DNA of 64,000 nucleotides. Origin: Gaertneriomyces semiglobifer (taxonomy: Eukaryota; Chytridiomycota; Chytridiomycetes; Spizellomycetales; Spizellomycetaceae). The DNA lies in contig JAHLKF010000014.1 in the NCBI GenBank assembly GCA_025558075.1, forward strand, positions 310,001-374,000, written 5' to 3'. Numbering within the stretch: position 1 is the first letter of the stretch; every line of letters starts with the position of its first letter. A program made the position numbers and the translations under genes. The notes under the pieces were generated by a model. That model was not told where the DNA came from, made no database searches, and was given only the letters and a program-made list of their open reading frames with translations. This document shows, piece by piece, positions 22,732 through 34,999 of this stretch.

Positions 22732-24791
22732 TTAGACCCCTTCAACGAGCGTATCCATATCCTCGACCATGATCGAATTTTCGGTTTCGTTTTCGTTGTC
22801 GGTTTCGCTTTCGGCAGCGGGTTGAGCGCGGCCTTTGCATCGCCCGGCTTTGACGTGCCGATGGAGGGCGTCGAGACGTGTGACTGAATGTTGCGAAAAC
22901 GTAACAAGTGAGTTTTTTTTAACCCAATGCGCGTGAATGATGAGAGAGTCTTACATAGGACACCGCATTCTTCACATTCAAACTTTTTAAAGTTCTCTAG
23001 GTGGGTGGTAGAGTGCCGCTTGAGGTCATGCTTTCTCATAAATCTATATCAAACGAAAAAACAAGGAGAAAGCGGGGGGTTAGAGCTGGCTGCAATGAAA
23101 ACAACAAGTCGATTGTGTAATATGCATTGGTGTTACTCACCCCCTTCCACACACTTCGCACTCAAAGAACCTACGTCCTTCCTCGTGCACCTTCAAATGG
23201 TTCCTCAAATTCCAAAGCTTCTTGAACAGCTTTCCACATTTGCATTTGAACGAGTTATGTTCGGTTTTGGGTTCACGAGGACGAAGACGACGGATACGCG
23301 ACTTTTGCACTTGGTTGTTGTGGGTGGGAGAGTCGCTGGACTCGCTGGTGTTTTCGGTGTGACTCGAGTATTCGTCCACAAAGAGATAGACGGTTTGGGT
23401 ATCTGAACAGCAGGGGATGGTGTCGGTTGGAGAAGCAGTCGGGGGAGGGGTTAGGCAACTGCTACTGTCAGAGGAGAGATTGGGGTTCATGGTGCATGCC
23501 ACGTCGATGGGCGCGGCGATGGGTGAGGTGAATGGTGTAGTTGCTACAGGCGCGGGTGAAGTCATAGTCGTAACCATATCGGTAACTTTGTCGCTCGCAA
23601 TGTTTGAAGCACCGCTGTCACCGGAAAGGGGGTCCAATGCGTCAGTGTTCAAATTCATGGTTTCGGCGGCAAGATCGGCCATCCAGTCGAGGTCGTCATC
23701 CAGCCCCGTGGTTTCCATTGTGGGTGTGCCCAAGGAAAGCAGCGAAAAATCGAGCTCGGACTCGCCAAAGGAGGAAACCGTCGATATAGAGGATGTGCTA
23801 CGATGACGATGGTGTTGTAATCCTGGCCCGTCGTTCATGGACGAAGGCACGATCGCTGGAGATGCGAGGACAGATGTACCAGGAATTTCGACAGAGGGTA
23901 GAAACTCCCTATGGTGGTTGGCGCCGGTGTCCCGGAAATGCTTCTTGGCGGTAGCACTGGGATCCGTCACGTTATCAAACGCCGATCCTAACTCGGTAGC
24001 AGGAGTGGTAGGGCCTACAGTCGGAAAGACAGAGTCACCACGTGTAGAGTAGTTCAAGCCGCTATTGCCCAGTCCGCTGATTCCGTCGCTGTAGTCAGCG
24101 TTGATCAACGAAGGAATCTCGCCGGGCGACAGGTGAGGAGAGGCCGTGAAGAAAGGCTCAGATAAAAGCATAGCAGAGCTCGCTTGTGTTTCGTTCCTGA
24201 AAGCATCGGTTACGTCGATACTGTCGTTGGATACGTAATGGCGAAGCTGCTGATAACCAGAGTTCCAGAAAGTGTCCTGATCTGCGCAATGATACTGCAT
24301 GGGAAACCCGCTATTGTCAAAGATGGGAATGATTTGACTCGATGCTTCTGGATTTTCATAGTAGTGCGACGCGATAGCATGGTTCTCCATGGGATGATTG
24401 GCGATCAGGTTCTGTTGCTGCTGTTGAAACATGCCTTCGGAACCGTCGTTCTGAAGCTCTGGAGCTGCAAGCCACTGGTGAACCGCAGCTTCGTCTTCTA
24501 TTAACGGCGCTTGCAACTAATTTAGATCCAGAAACAGTTAGCAACGCATAACGATGTGAGGTGAGATTGAGATGGTACCTTTTCGGCAAGGGCAGCATCC
24601 AAGACCCATTGATTCAACAGGGTGGGATCATCCTGCTGAACAGGCACACCAGCTCCTGGCAACTGGAGTGCGCTGGTGGCATGATCGCCATGAGAATGAA
24701 GGACGAGCCTCCTGTAGGGCATGTTGTAGGACGAGTGAAAGTACCCTTCCATCTCGTCCCTCTCTTCTTGTTGCGTAGGCACAATGTTCAT
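22732..24791 (-). CDS. C2H2 zinc-finger transcription factor
   Basis: Putative sequence-specific nuclear transcription factor of 609 residues in four exons: 24791-24579, 24516-23141, 23043-22955 and 22883-22732. The N-terminal two thirds is Ser/Thr/Pro-rich with acidic patches, typical of an activation region. Three zinc fingers lie at the C terminus. Finger 1 (FKCKCGKLFKKLWNLRNHLK) has an unusual C-x-C spacing. Finger 2 runs CEVCGRGFMRKHDLKRH and is split by intron 2. Finger 3 runs CEECGVLFTRLDALHRH and ends in a GRC, so its last ligand may be Cys. Intron 3 (22954-22884) cuts finger 3 and is required to restore its RLDALHRH helix. An acidic tail (MVEDMDTLVEGV) ends the protein. The start at 24791 is inferred; the frame is open upstream to 24965. 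Confidence 0.85.
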
Positions 24792-26214
24792 CGAATGACA
24801 GAGTCGAGATCGATATATGGTTTTCTTTTTTGGATTGGATTTCCGTTTCACTATAGAATTAGCGTAGATCGAGATGGATCTGCATACGGCGAGTTTGCTT
24901 CCTGGAGGAAGGGAAGGAGGTACTGTTTCTCTTATTGAGATGTAGGATGCAGCTTTTCTGTCCACTGTCGAAATGGAAGCGGGTTAGCGTTTTTCGACAG
25001 AAGAGATCCGACAGTAACATGATCATTGAATGCTCCGCCCGCAAAAAAAGCTCGACAGTGGTGAACGCAGTAACGCACCAAGAATAAGCTGACATCCAGG
25101 CTACTAGAACACTTACCGAGCAGGGGTATATTATGGAATATGCTGCGAAGCAAGAAGCAATAACGGGATGATGACAATCGTGAGAGTCTTGATCGTTTAA
25201 ATTTACTCACAGCAGCAAACTCTGTACTGTTGCGCTGGAAACGAGCTTGCTTCCGTGCCTACTAGTAGCTGTGGGAAATGCTTGTTATGCCTGGATGCTG
25301 TGCGTTTGTGTATGTATGAATTTACAAGGTGTGCCCACGGTGTGTGCCGTGCAGGAATCGCGGGACGGAGCTCCAGCCGCACTCAAAAAAAAAGTAGTGT
25401 GCACCGCTCTCTCTTCTTCTGACAGATGACCTCTAGGTCTCGGGCTCTCGGTCTCGCGGGCTCTTGATGACCTCTCTCAAGATCAAGCTCACCGCATCCA
25501 CACACACACCAACAATTCCCAAGCAGCAGATGCGGTCGACAAGCAACTTTTTGTTTGTTCTTTCGCGACTCGGCCGTCACGTTTCCACTAATTATCACTC
25601 ATACAACGCTCCTCCGACCGGCGACCGCCCCGATCTGTCCCATTGCGTAACAACAGTCCACTGTTGCATGCAAGAGGGACATTCTCGCTCGTAGATCTCG
25701 AGTCGTAGTTCAATTCACACTCATTCCAGTACCCATCCAGATCCAGGAAGGATAGGATCTGGACATGGGATCCTATGCATACATGCAATGCGCATACTGG
25801 GATACCCCCCCTCCCCACACACACACACACACACACATGCACAAGCCTTGTCTCTGCCCGCCCTCTTCCTTTTCTAAACCCCCCCAATGCAAAAGACCCG
25901 CTATCTCGCATATGAACTGAACTTAAATTTGCGAAAAGCGCACACCAAAGTTGGTGCGACGTGCGTGCGCGTACGCGTTTCCCTCCGAAAACTCCGCCGT
26001 TCAGTGTTAGGGCTCAGGGTCACCGTGCCGCATGATTTATCGGTCAACCACATGACTTGGCGCGTGGGCTCATGTGAGAGCAATGCTTACGTCAGCTGAT
26101 TACGCAGCAGAGCCGAAGAAGCCGCGAGCGTGAAATTGTCGCACTTTTGTCTGAAACTTGACCAAAATTAAAACACATTTTCTCACTGGTGTATGAAGCT
26201 CAACTGTTCACACA
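24792..26214. other. Divergent intergenic region
   Basis: About 1.4 kb between the zinc-finger gene (leftward) and the F-box gene (rightward), so it should hold both promoters. It contains CA repeats near 25498 and 25818-25840 and a GC-rich stretch near 25960. No further gene is visible. Confidence 0.5.
25818..25840. repeat. (CA)n microsatellite
   Basis: Roughly eleven CA dinucleotides preceded by a C-rich run. A simple microsatellite in the divergent promoter region. Confidence 0.9.
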
Positions 26215-27689
26215 ATGGCGCCAGAGGCTGGAGTAGAGGATGATTTGGAAGAGTTCCGTACGAAATGGAAACAGGAGTTGCAGGACCGTGAGCGGCGCGC
26301 GAAAGTCGCAGCGGGAGCTGTCTCGAAGCGTCAGCAGCAGCAGCAGCAGCAACAGCCACCGCGCATAGACGATTCTGCTCTTCAAAGGGCCCAACCGTCA
26401 TCTGCGGAACAAATACCCATTGCATCGGCCGCAAGAGCATATACCAGTGCATCTTTTCACGAGGTGGCCGATCCTCTTGAAGCTTTCGAAAATGACGCGG
26501 TTGAAAGTGTGCATCAAACCGAGGATAAACACACGCGTGCGGACAGGCTGTACGAAGAGGGGGCGCGATACGAGAGAATCGGATTGATTGCTTCGGCCAT
26601 TGCAGCCTACAGAGCGGCACACAGATTGGATCCTACGGTGGATGTGAGGATGCGCGATAAGGAGCGAAGTCGCCTGCGCGATCTGGAAAAACAAAAGTCG
26701 TCGACCGATACTCTATCAGCAGAGCAAATGCTTTCAAAACTGAGTATTGTGGAAACTCGCGTGTCAGCGACCAAGGTGTCTGGTGCTGCGTCAGATGTGG
26801 TGAAAGAAGACCTGCCGCCGTTACTCGCACTGCCCTCCGAGCTTTTGCTGCAGATCCTCCTCACAACCGTTGTCAACCATGGACTTCATATGATTGCTCG
26901 GTTGGTCTTGCTCTCCAACCGCACACGCGATCTCGTATCATCTCCGGCGTTCTATCGCCTTTTGTGTCATCAACTCTTCATGCCGCGCCCACCGCATATT
27001 TCCCTTACCGACCAAGTTGGTGCACTATATGGTGGTTCATGGTTAAAGGGCCTCCAACTCACACCGCGAATTCGCTTCGACGGTGTGTACATAAGTCACG
27101 TCACGTATCTCCGACCAGTTTACGCCGAAACCTATTACACACCCACTCATTGCATCACATACTTCCGATATTTAGTTTTTACACCACGACATACGGTGTA
27201 TATGTTGACAACTACACAGGAGCCTGCGCTGGCGATCAAGTATCTGCTGCCATTTTCGCGTGGACTTAAGCCTGATGAGAAACCGGTTTTGGTGAAAGGG
27301 CTGATGCAAGGCATCTATTCACCCATCAGTGAGACAGGACTGGTGGACATGCAGTTTAAAGCGTGGGATAGGCCGGGTCTTCGCGCTCGAATTAGCGTCG
27401 AGATTTCCAACCGAAAGCCTGGAAGATGGGACAGAGTCAAATGGGGTAAGTTTTGAGTGCTCGTTTCAGAGATCCACGCCTTTTATTCATTGGATTCATG
27501 CCAAAGTCGAGTATTATCAACTCAGAGACAGCGACCCGCAATATAGATCTGATATCCCGCTGCATACCCTACGAAATTTCCATTTCTCGGTGAGTGACTG
27601 CTCTAACCTATCTATGCAATTATGTTTTGTTGGTTTGCTTACTCCTTGCACTCCAGCATGTGCGATCCTACCCACAGCGGCTTCTGTAA
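26215..27689 (+). CDS. FBXO9/Hrt3-like F-box protein
   Basis: Likely substrate adaptor of an SCF ubiquitin ligase, 448 residues in three exons (26215-27445, 27507-27589, 27657-27689). Seen: a charged N terminus with an eight-glutamine run, a TPR-like helical repeat (YEEGARYERIGLIASAIAAY, about residues 108-127), an F-box beginning PPLLALPSELLLQILL (about 202), then the conserved C-terminal region with YISHVTYLRPVYAE and a final FHFSHVRSYP, which is diagnostic of FBXO9/Hrt3 (family ends in an FxFSrVrSY-like string). That string is only read when the last two introns are removed. In yeast and animals the family acts in nutrient signalling and TTT/TOR complex turnover; that role here is inferred only. 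Confidence 0.88.
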
Positions 27690-27894
27690 CCCACCATATA
27701 TGTCCTCGATAGAGATTAGTGACGGTTTGGGCTCAATAGCTGCAATGCACATAACACTTTTGGAAGCACGCGAAATATGAAACGGCATAGGTTGTGTTGG
27801 TAGTTCTCTAGACTTTACAGAGTATATATACAACGGCGACTAACTCTGACTTAGTGTTCATTAAATCAATGCACAATACATCCTATTTTGGCAA

Positions 27895-30800
27895 TTACAT
27901 TGTTATCCTTTCCAAGGCAACCACAATCTGCTCTATAGTAGGTCTTTCGTTTGGGTCCTCACTGATACACCTTTTAACGATTTCCGCAAGTTCACTTCTA
28001 ATGCCTGACTGTGCGGCGGGCGCTTCCGAGGTAAGCACTTCGTCAAAAGGATATCGTTCTCCTTCGCACACTTTCCACATCACGGCAGCGTCGTCCAAAC
28101 CCTCCCACGGGATGCGTCGCGTTAAACATTGCCAAAGCACGACACCAAGGGCGTACACATCCGCAGTGGGGTGTATCAGTGCCTGTTCGGACGCGAAACA
28201 CTCTGGCGCGGCAAAGCGTGCAACCAGGTACGATCTATCCACTGGAAGGTCCATTGCGTTCGCTGCACTGAAATCGGTCAGACGCGCGCGCCAGGTGGTT
28301 CGTGGTGGGGGTGCTTGGAACGGTAACAACGATTGACGCAGCGATACGTGCGATGTGTTCTTTAACCGTTCCAAGAGGATGGATCGAGGTCGAATGCGCA
28401 AGTGGACGTGGTTCAACGAGTGGATGGCGGCGAGTCCACGTGCGACGTCCAGAATGATGGATTGCACTCGGGCTTCGGGCATGTCGAAGCGCTTGTTGCC
28501 GAGGATGTAGTCCAGATCACCTTCATAGAGATCTGTAACGATCACACGAGGGATGGTGCAATATCCAACGATTCGAGCAATGCTGTCTTGAGTGGAGAGG
28601 GCTGCCATTAATGTGACTTGTCGTATGAAGGCTGTTGCGGTGGAAGTATCATCCTGACAACCCGGTCGCCGCCATACGTGCTCAATGGCGACCCGTCGTG
28701 GCATGAAACCCTGGTCTTTGGCGAGGGTACCCGCGTATATCCGCTTTTCGAGGTTATCGCTAGGAAGCGGATCGCCCATTTTGAGGTCGGTGTTGTAGTT
28801 GAGTTGGAGTCGGGCGGGAAGAATGTTGAAGTCCGCTTCTGTTGTAACTGGTGCGGTTGATGAGGATGCCTCTGCTAAACGCGCCACATTAGGATTCGCA
28901 GTGAGAAAATGATAACGCGGCGATCCATGTGTCACTCACCATTCCCTGGGTGGCGCTCTTGAACTGGTCTGAACCTCGATAATCGCGTGGTAGCTGTTCC
29001 CGGAGCTGTGGAGAACCGTATCATGTCGGCTTCACTTCGTGGACGAGCCACTGAGAAACGTATGAGGTCTTCCTCAATCGCCTCTTCTATATTAGGAAGA
29101 TGATCGTGATTTTCGAGATCGATCGAATGTTTTGTTTCATTGAACATATCCCGCGCGGACTGTGACTTTATTGCGCTGATCGGAGGGGAGTGAGACACTT
29201 CGAGGTCCTTCCCGGCTGACCCTACCAGATTCGCAGCACTATTACCCGCAGTAGTAGCTTGCGATTCCCCTGCAAACCGTTTTCCGAACATGGACAACGG
29301 TCGTTTTATCATCGCCGAAAAGCGCTGTCCACGCAACCCACTTCCCATACCACCCTCTAGCACATCACCCAACGCCCCGATCTGTCCAGACTTGCCCAGT
29401 GCGTCCACACGGTGAGCCGCCATCGCGGTTTCCCATTTGTCCAAATGCTGGTCAGTTTGTCTGAACCGCTTGTCCTTGTTATAGTTTCGCACGCAGAACA
29501 GAAGCGCGACGGATCCGATCACGAGTACGATGGCGATGATGCCTGGTACGTACCAGTGCTTTTTCACCCATGCACCCGGGCTGAGGCGGACCGTGCCTTG
29601 TGGGAGTCCGTTGACGTCGTCCTCGTCGACGATGGTGGTGGTGGTTGGTTCGGAAGTGGGAGTGGTTTCGCTGAGGTCGTCGCCGCCGCCGGCTATTGGC
29701 GGTGGGGTAGCCTCGCTTGATGTGGTTGACGAAGGCTCGCTCGATGTGGTTGAGGAAGGCTCGCTCGATGTGGTTGAGGAAGGCTCGCTCAATGTGGCTG
29801 GGGAAGGCGTTACCGAAATGAGCACGGTAGACACTACTTGACAGATACCAATGTCGCAAGTTGGTGCGGAGAGCGGCGTTTGGGTGATTGTAACGGGCGG
29901 TTGGCTGATTGTCACCGGCTCTGGAGTCACTGTGACGGTATCCGGGATCACTGTGACCGGATCTGGCGTTACCGTCACCGGTTCTGGAGTTATCGTAACC
30001 GTATCCGGACTCACTGTTACCGGTTCTGGGGTCACCGTCACCGGTTCTGGAGTTACTGTGACCGTGTCCGGGCTCACTGTTACCGGTTCTGGAGTCACTG
30101 TAACCGTATCCGGACTCATCGTCACCGGTTCTGGAGTTATCGTAACCGTGTCCGGACTCACTGTTACCGGTTCTGGGGTTATCGTAACCGTATCCGGACT
30201 CACTGTTACTGGTTCTGGAGTTATCGTAACCGTATCCGGACTCACTGTTACTGGTTCTGGAGTCACTGTGACCGTATCCGGACTCACTGTCACTGGATCT
30301 GGAATCACCGTAACTGGATCAGGAGTTACTGTCACTGGAATCGGAATCACCGTCACTGGATCCGGAATCACTGTCACCGGGTCTTGCGTGATGGTCGAGA
30401 TGGCTGCATAACCTGGTCAGAGATAGAGCACGACGAATAAAGATCATCCATGTGGTCCACTTACTGAATGGAACGCATGCTCCCAGCTCATTACGGTATT
30501 CACCCGCAAGGCATACTTCGACACATTGCGATCTCCACAGTATTTTTCCGGTTACGCATGTCAAGCATTTAGTAGAGTCCATACATTGTGTGCATCCAGC
30601 GGGACAAGCTGCAAGAAAGCACGATAAGCAAAGACCTCGTTAGATCAGCCTCGATGACCGGACTCACTTTGACAGATTCCGTTGGCGTCGCGTCCGTATC
30701 CTCCGGGACAGGCTACCAAACATTGATTGTTGTACAGCACGTAAGGACTGCGGCATTTAGTACACATATCATTGCCGAGACCGTCACATTCCGCGCACGC

Positions 30801-33800
30801 TGGATGACATGCTATATCCAGAAAGGCCTCAAGCTCAAGAAGAGTTCACGAGACGGAGTAGTCAACGTACCTTCGCACCGTTGGGGATTCGTCGGTGTAA
30901 AATAAGGCATTTTGATCAATACGCTACCGGCGTTGCATAGTGGGGCGCCCTTGAAAAGCCTCGCTGAACAGGATGCCGCACTTAAATAATTCAACGGGTC
31001 GCAACTGTTGCAGCCCTCCGTGGACGCATCACCGGGGGCGGCGCAGGTGGCACAAGTCCAATGGCAGGCTATAAACAAGGTTTCGTTAGCATATTCAATG
31101 TACATAACGGGCATCATCACGCAACGCACAGGAAAATCCGGTCCAGGGATACTGCTTTTCCGGGACGATCTGCTGATGGTATTTGCTCGCAACTTCCTGG
31201 GCGATACGATCCGCTTCTGGGCGGTTATCAAGGCCAAGATTAATGAAACCAGGTGGTACAGCTTGCGGCACACATTTTCCATTCACCAGATTGTTGCCCG
31301 GAAAGCATTGGATGCATTCCAAATCTGCTTTTTGATCAGTATGTTTCATCATTGGATTGGGGTTGGCACTGGTTCGCGGATATTTGTTGGGATCGTCCCA
31401 GAGGCCTTTACTTGGCGGGGTATAACCTGTGGCTGGATCCCAAATTTGTAGCTCCAACGGACCAAATCTTTGGGTCATCGTCTGCGCCGTGAGGTTGCAA
31501 ATCTGATGGAAGGTAAAATCCTTGTCGAAGCTGTAAACGCCTTTCTGGCATCTGTAGAGGTATGGTTCACCCCACCCCGACCATCCACCTCGCGCTATCG
31601 TCTCATATGCGGGTCCGGCGCGCTGATCAGGTTGCAGAAAGTTTGGAACATTGTTTACCAGCCCCTGGTATCCATATTGCGGGTAAAGTTCGCCGAGATG
31701 AGTCGCGTTGGACCGGCCCAAGAAAGCCAAGTTACCCCGAAGCGAAGGGTTGGCAGCGATCTCCGGATCCGTAATATATGTGCTCTTGGTCCGACACCGG
31801 TGACAGCCCTTTGGACACGCTGTAACGACAGCAGTTCAATTTTTGAAACAAAACGTATCAAAATAAGCATACATGACATTAGTACTCACCGTCACACATG
31901 CCCTTTTGTATGCTATACCAGTTGAACCAATTACCCTTCTGGGCATCATAGTCCAGAACACCGCGTGCCGGAAGATTGAAAACGCCACTTGGCGTAATTT
32001 TGTCAGTGCTCTGCCATGCTTTGAACTGCTTGACCGTTTGGCCATAAAAGTTATGGCACTCTAAGCTCCCACGGTCCCAAAGGTAAAACGCGTCCACATA
32101 GGTGGGTTCTGGGTAACTGACAACAGATGGTGTCCAGTACGCCTGAATGCGGTTCCGCCAGTCGACCGTCGTACCACCAACTGTGAGGTATGCTTTTCCC
32201 TCGGCGCTATCGGGATACGGCACTTCTCTCAAGTACCACTTTGCAGGAACCCACCGCGCCCAGGGCAGACGAGCTCCAGCTGAACCAGGAGGGCCCATGG
32301 AATTGTTAACGGGGGCCGATTCTGGTAGAGCAGGTTCATTCCATCGCGGCCAGATACTCTTCGCGGCGGAATCGCCCCATTGTTCATACATTTCCGGGTT
32401 GGTGAAGCCCCGGTCAATGTCAAGGCAATGTGTTTCCGAAAGACATTCAGTGCAAGTTAAATTGAAAGTTGATAAGGTTTCGGAGGGCTTCGGGCCTTGA
32501 TTGTAGTCCTTCATGTGCTCAGCGGCCAGTTCGTTGGTCCAACTTCCGAAATAGGCGCCAAGGTCCCTATAATGCATTTCGACCTGCCGATTGAAAGGCT
32601 GACATCCTAACAAGCGAGATATTTGTGGTCAGACTACCATTGAGCGTCCGATTGTTGCAAGAACAGCAATCCGCACTTTTACACTCAACGTCGTTCCAAA
32701 ACCATCCCTTAGAGCAAAAGGATGTGCCGTCTGGCTTCGTTTTCGGAATGCAGACAAGTTGATTCTCGAGTGGGTTTGCGGGGTCATTAACCAACTTTGT
32801 TCCTGGGAGACATGTTTTGCAGTAACCGGTGGTGTCATAACATTCAATACAGCCTTTCCAGCACCCTTCATAACTCAATGTGAGTATATTCGGAGCAAAT
32901 GCCGGACTCAAAGAGCTTGCCACTCACGAACACAGTCGCCATCTTTGTCTTTATAAAAGCCCGGCGCACACACACTGCACGGTGTTCCCGATGCTGGCGA
33001 CGTCCAACCAAAATGGCATTGGCATCTTTTGATTGCGGTGTTGCAAATGCCGTTGAAGCCGCAGCCACCCACACAGCCAATCTCTAAAGCGTAACTATCA
33101 GTCATTCCAATTACTCAACATTAAACAAGAGCCGTTCCAGCAGGAACCCACGTTCATGTAATACACCATTTGCACCAGTAGCTACAGCGTTGTTGAGTCT
33201 GAAATTTTGCCTCTTCACGCTACACCGGCCGTCGGGACCGGGGGTATAAGCCGGACCACACAAGCATTTACCGTCACCCTTAACCCCTCCCCGGCAAGCA
33301 CCTGAACGCAGCAAGTAGCCTCCATTCGCTTCCGTGGTAACCTTTTGAGCTTCAAAATCGGGGTACGCAGGATCAGATGGGTAAACAATAGGACCGCAGT
33401 CCGGGCATTCGTACTGGCATCTGGACCCGTAATAACCGGGTTTGCAATCACAGGGTTTCGTTGAGGAATTAAAGTTCGGCCCAGGGCACTCAGGTTGATC
33501 ATGGTAGACTGTCAAACAAAACACCCATAAGCGATCATAAGCGGAGTATGCCAGAAGTAATGACTTACTAGTAGGTTTGCTTGGGTATAGAGTCCACGAG
33601 GTCATTATATTAAGTCCAATATTTTCTAGCGACGGCGTATCGTAGTAAAGGGCGGCCAACGGGCTGCCATTACGCCCACGTCCTTGGTAAATTAGTGCTT
33701 GCCATCCATTGCGAATTTTGATTGACCCAAGAAATGTATTGCCATTATCGTCGGATATGTATAAGCCTTCGTCGTACAGCTTCACAGCAATGCCGGAGTA

Positions 33801-34036
33801 ATTTGGCTCTGTGTAGACAGTGACGTTGACATCGACGTCGACCACTGTTGTAAGAGCTGGCACTGCGTGAGATAAGGACTAGCGCTCGAAATTCATAGGA
33901 CCTCACCACTTTGTCCGCTAGTCCCTGGCACACGTAGGAGAACAAGAAGAATTGCAAGAAATACCCAAGCGATTCGCTTTCCTGCAACGCTTGTTCGCCA
34001 GCTACCGGGTGGCCGATCTTTCTGGTTCATGAGCAT
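27895..34036 (-). CDS. Receptor-like transmembrane pseudokinase
   Basis: Large single-pass membrane protein, 1,823 residues. Exons: 34036-33907, 33862-33569, 33508-33152, 33083-32928, 32865-32677, 32606-31890, 31819-31130, 31068-30871, 30811-30668, 30608-30465, 30412-28940, 28874-27895; all joins keep frame. In order: N-terminal hydrophobic signal (AWVFLAILLVLLRVPG); a beta/gamma-crystallin-like segment (VTVYTEPNYSGIAVKLYDEG); EGF-like and furin-like cysteine-rich modules (CDCKPGYYGSRC, GCVGGCGFNGIC, CWKGCIECYDTTGYC, CPAGCTQC); a Pro/Thr stalk of VTVTPEP repeats; one membrane helix (PGIIAIVLVIGSVALLFCV, about residue 1290); a Ser-rich juxtamembrane region; a C-terminal kinase fold. The kinase lacks a Gly loop, has VAIE for VAIK, HLRIRPRSIL for HRDxKPxNIL and DFS for DFG, while the APE-like AAPE and ADVYALGVVLW are kept. 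It should be catalytically dead. Ligand and partners are unknown. The acceptor at 32866 and the donor at 32676 are the least certain joins. Confidence 0.85.
29900..30390 (-). repeat. 42-bp coding minisatellite (VTVTPEPVTVSPDT stalk)
   Basis: About a dozen copies of a 14-residue unit, VTVTPEPVTVSPDT and close variants, encoded by 42-bp repeats inside the receptor gene. The unit lets the plus strand stay open in other frames too, giving spurious long antisense frames. In fungi and other eukaryotes such Pro/Thr stalks are usually O-glycosylated and hold the ectodomain away from the membrane or through the wall. Confidence 0.9.
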
Positions 34037-34999
34037 ATGACATCCAGAGTGTTTACAACTTCTCAAATGACACGACAGCTTCGCGCACTGATGTTCACTG
34101 ATGCGAGCGTATTAGGTGCTGTGTCCGAAGCCAAGAAACTAATGCCCCCGCTTTTAAGGCTCAGGTCAGACAGAAGATGAACCCTTCTCATGGGGCGTCA
34201 TTTGCTGGTCACTCCATCGTCAAATGGCCTTTCATCTCCAAGGGAATCGGTAAGCCCCTACACACTATCCTTTCTCCAGTTTCTTGAAGCACATGAAGGA
34301 CATCATCCGCCCTGTCCGTGGGCACGAGAATGGTAACCGATCCTCTTGGTCGGAAGACGTGGATGCATGTATTTCATTTCAATCTATTAGAAAGTTGTAA
34401 AGATAGGCTCAAGCAACCCCTTGTTGAAATCAGTCAATCCGGTGTGTATAACACTCCTCCCGTGGTCATCTCCCAACATTGCGCAGGCGGTATCAATATG
34501 AAAAAGGTAAATGCATGAACTCTCAACGATTTCTTTTGGATATCATCTTCTCGGTCCATCGCACCCGTCTTTTAAGGGTTCCGACAAAAATTCATCAAGA
34601 CTGGAAATGAGTATCCCAACTTCTCCCGGTACTTGATAATGCTAGTTTTGATGAATGCGGCCTTTGAGGGCGAAGACCAAAAGGAAGTCTTCGACCGTTC
34701 CACATCCTTGAGGTGAACGAACGGCTGCCCTTGATGCTCCTTGTCGTCGCTGAAATGAATGACCCGTTCAGAGATGCGTCTTGCCACGTAGCATCGGAGT
34801 TTACGTAAGCAATATAGTAAGCGCCTGAAGCTTTACCAATAACAAAAGTTAACAGGGGAATTTCCCACTGCTTTTGCCACCCGACGACGGCGGCGACGTT
34901 GTCGTTCTGACCTCAAACTTGAACCTTCGCAGCACAAGATCAAGGCCTGCACGGCGGTATAGGCTTGGAAAGCAGGCTCACAGTCAAAGAACAAGAGGG
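34037..34999. other. Intergenic with coding-like patches, plus strand
   Basis: Between the receptor (leftward) and the coiled-coil gene (rightward). Several plus-strand patches look translated: MNPSHGASFAGHSIVKWPF from 34176, FLKHMKDIIRPVRG from about 34282, a frame through 34395-34510 reading PPVVISQHCAGGINMKK before a GTAAAT donor-like site, and FRQKFIKTGNEYPNFSRY then LIMLVLMNAAFEGEDQ up to 34717. They may be exons of one small gene or a decayed gene; I could not find a set of joins that keeps the frame. Product not recognised. Confidence 0.3.

Noticed and set aside
29838..30440. Two long plus-strand frames (about 186 and 200 codons) opposite the receptor stalk
   Set aside because: They are antisense readings of the 42-bp coding minisatellite (VTVTGSGV-type and HRFWSYRNRI-type repeats). 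The minus-strand frame connects by good introns to cysteine-rich and kinase exons; these do not.
32607..32637. A 31-bp intron in the receptor gene
   Set aside because: Too short for fungal splicing; a 70-bp intron with a GTGCGG donor at 32676 keeps the frame and a cysteine-rich sequence.
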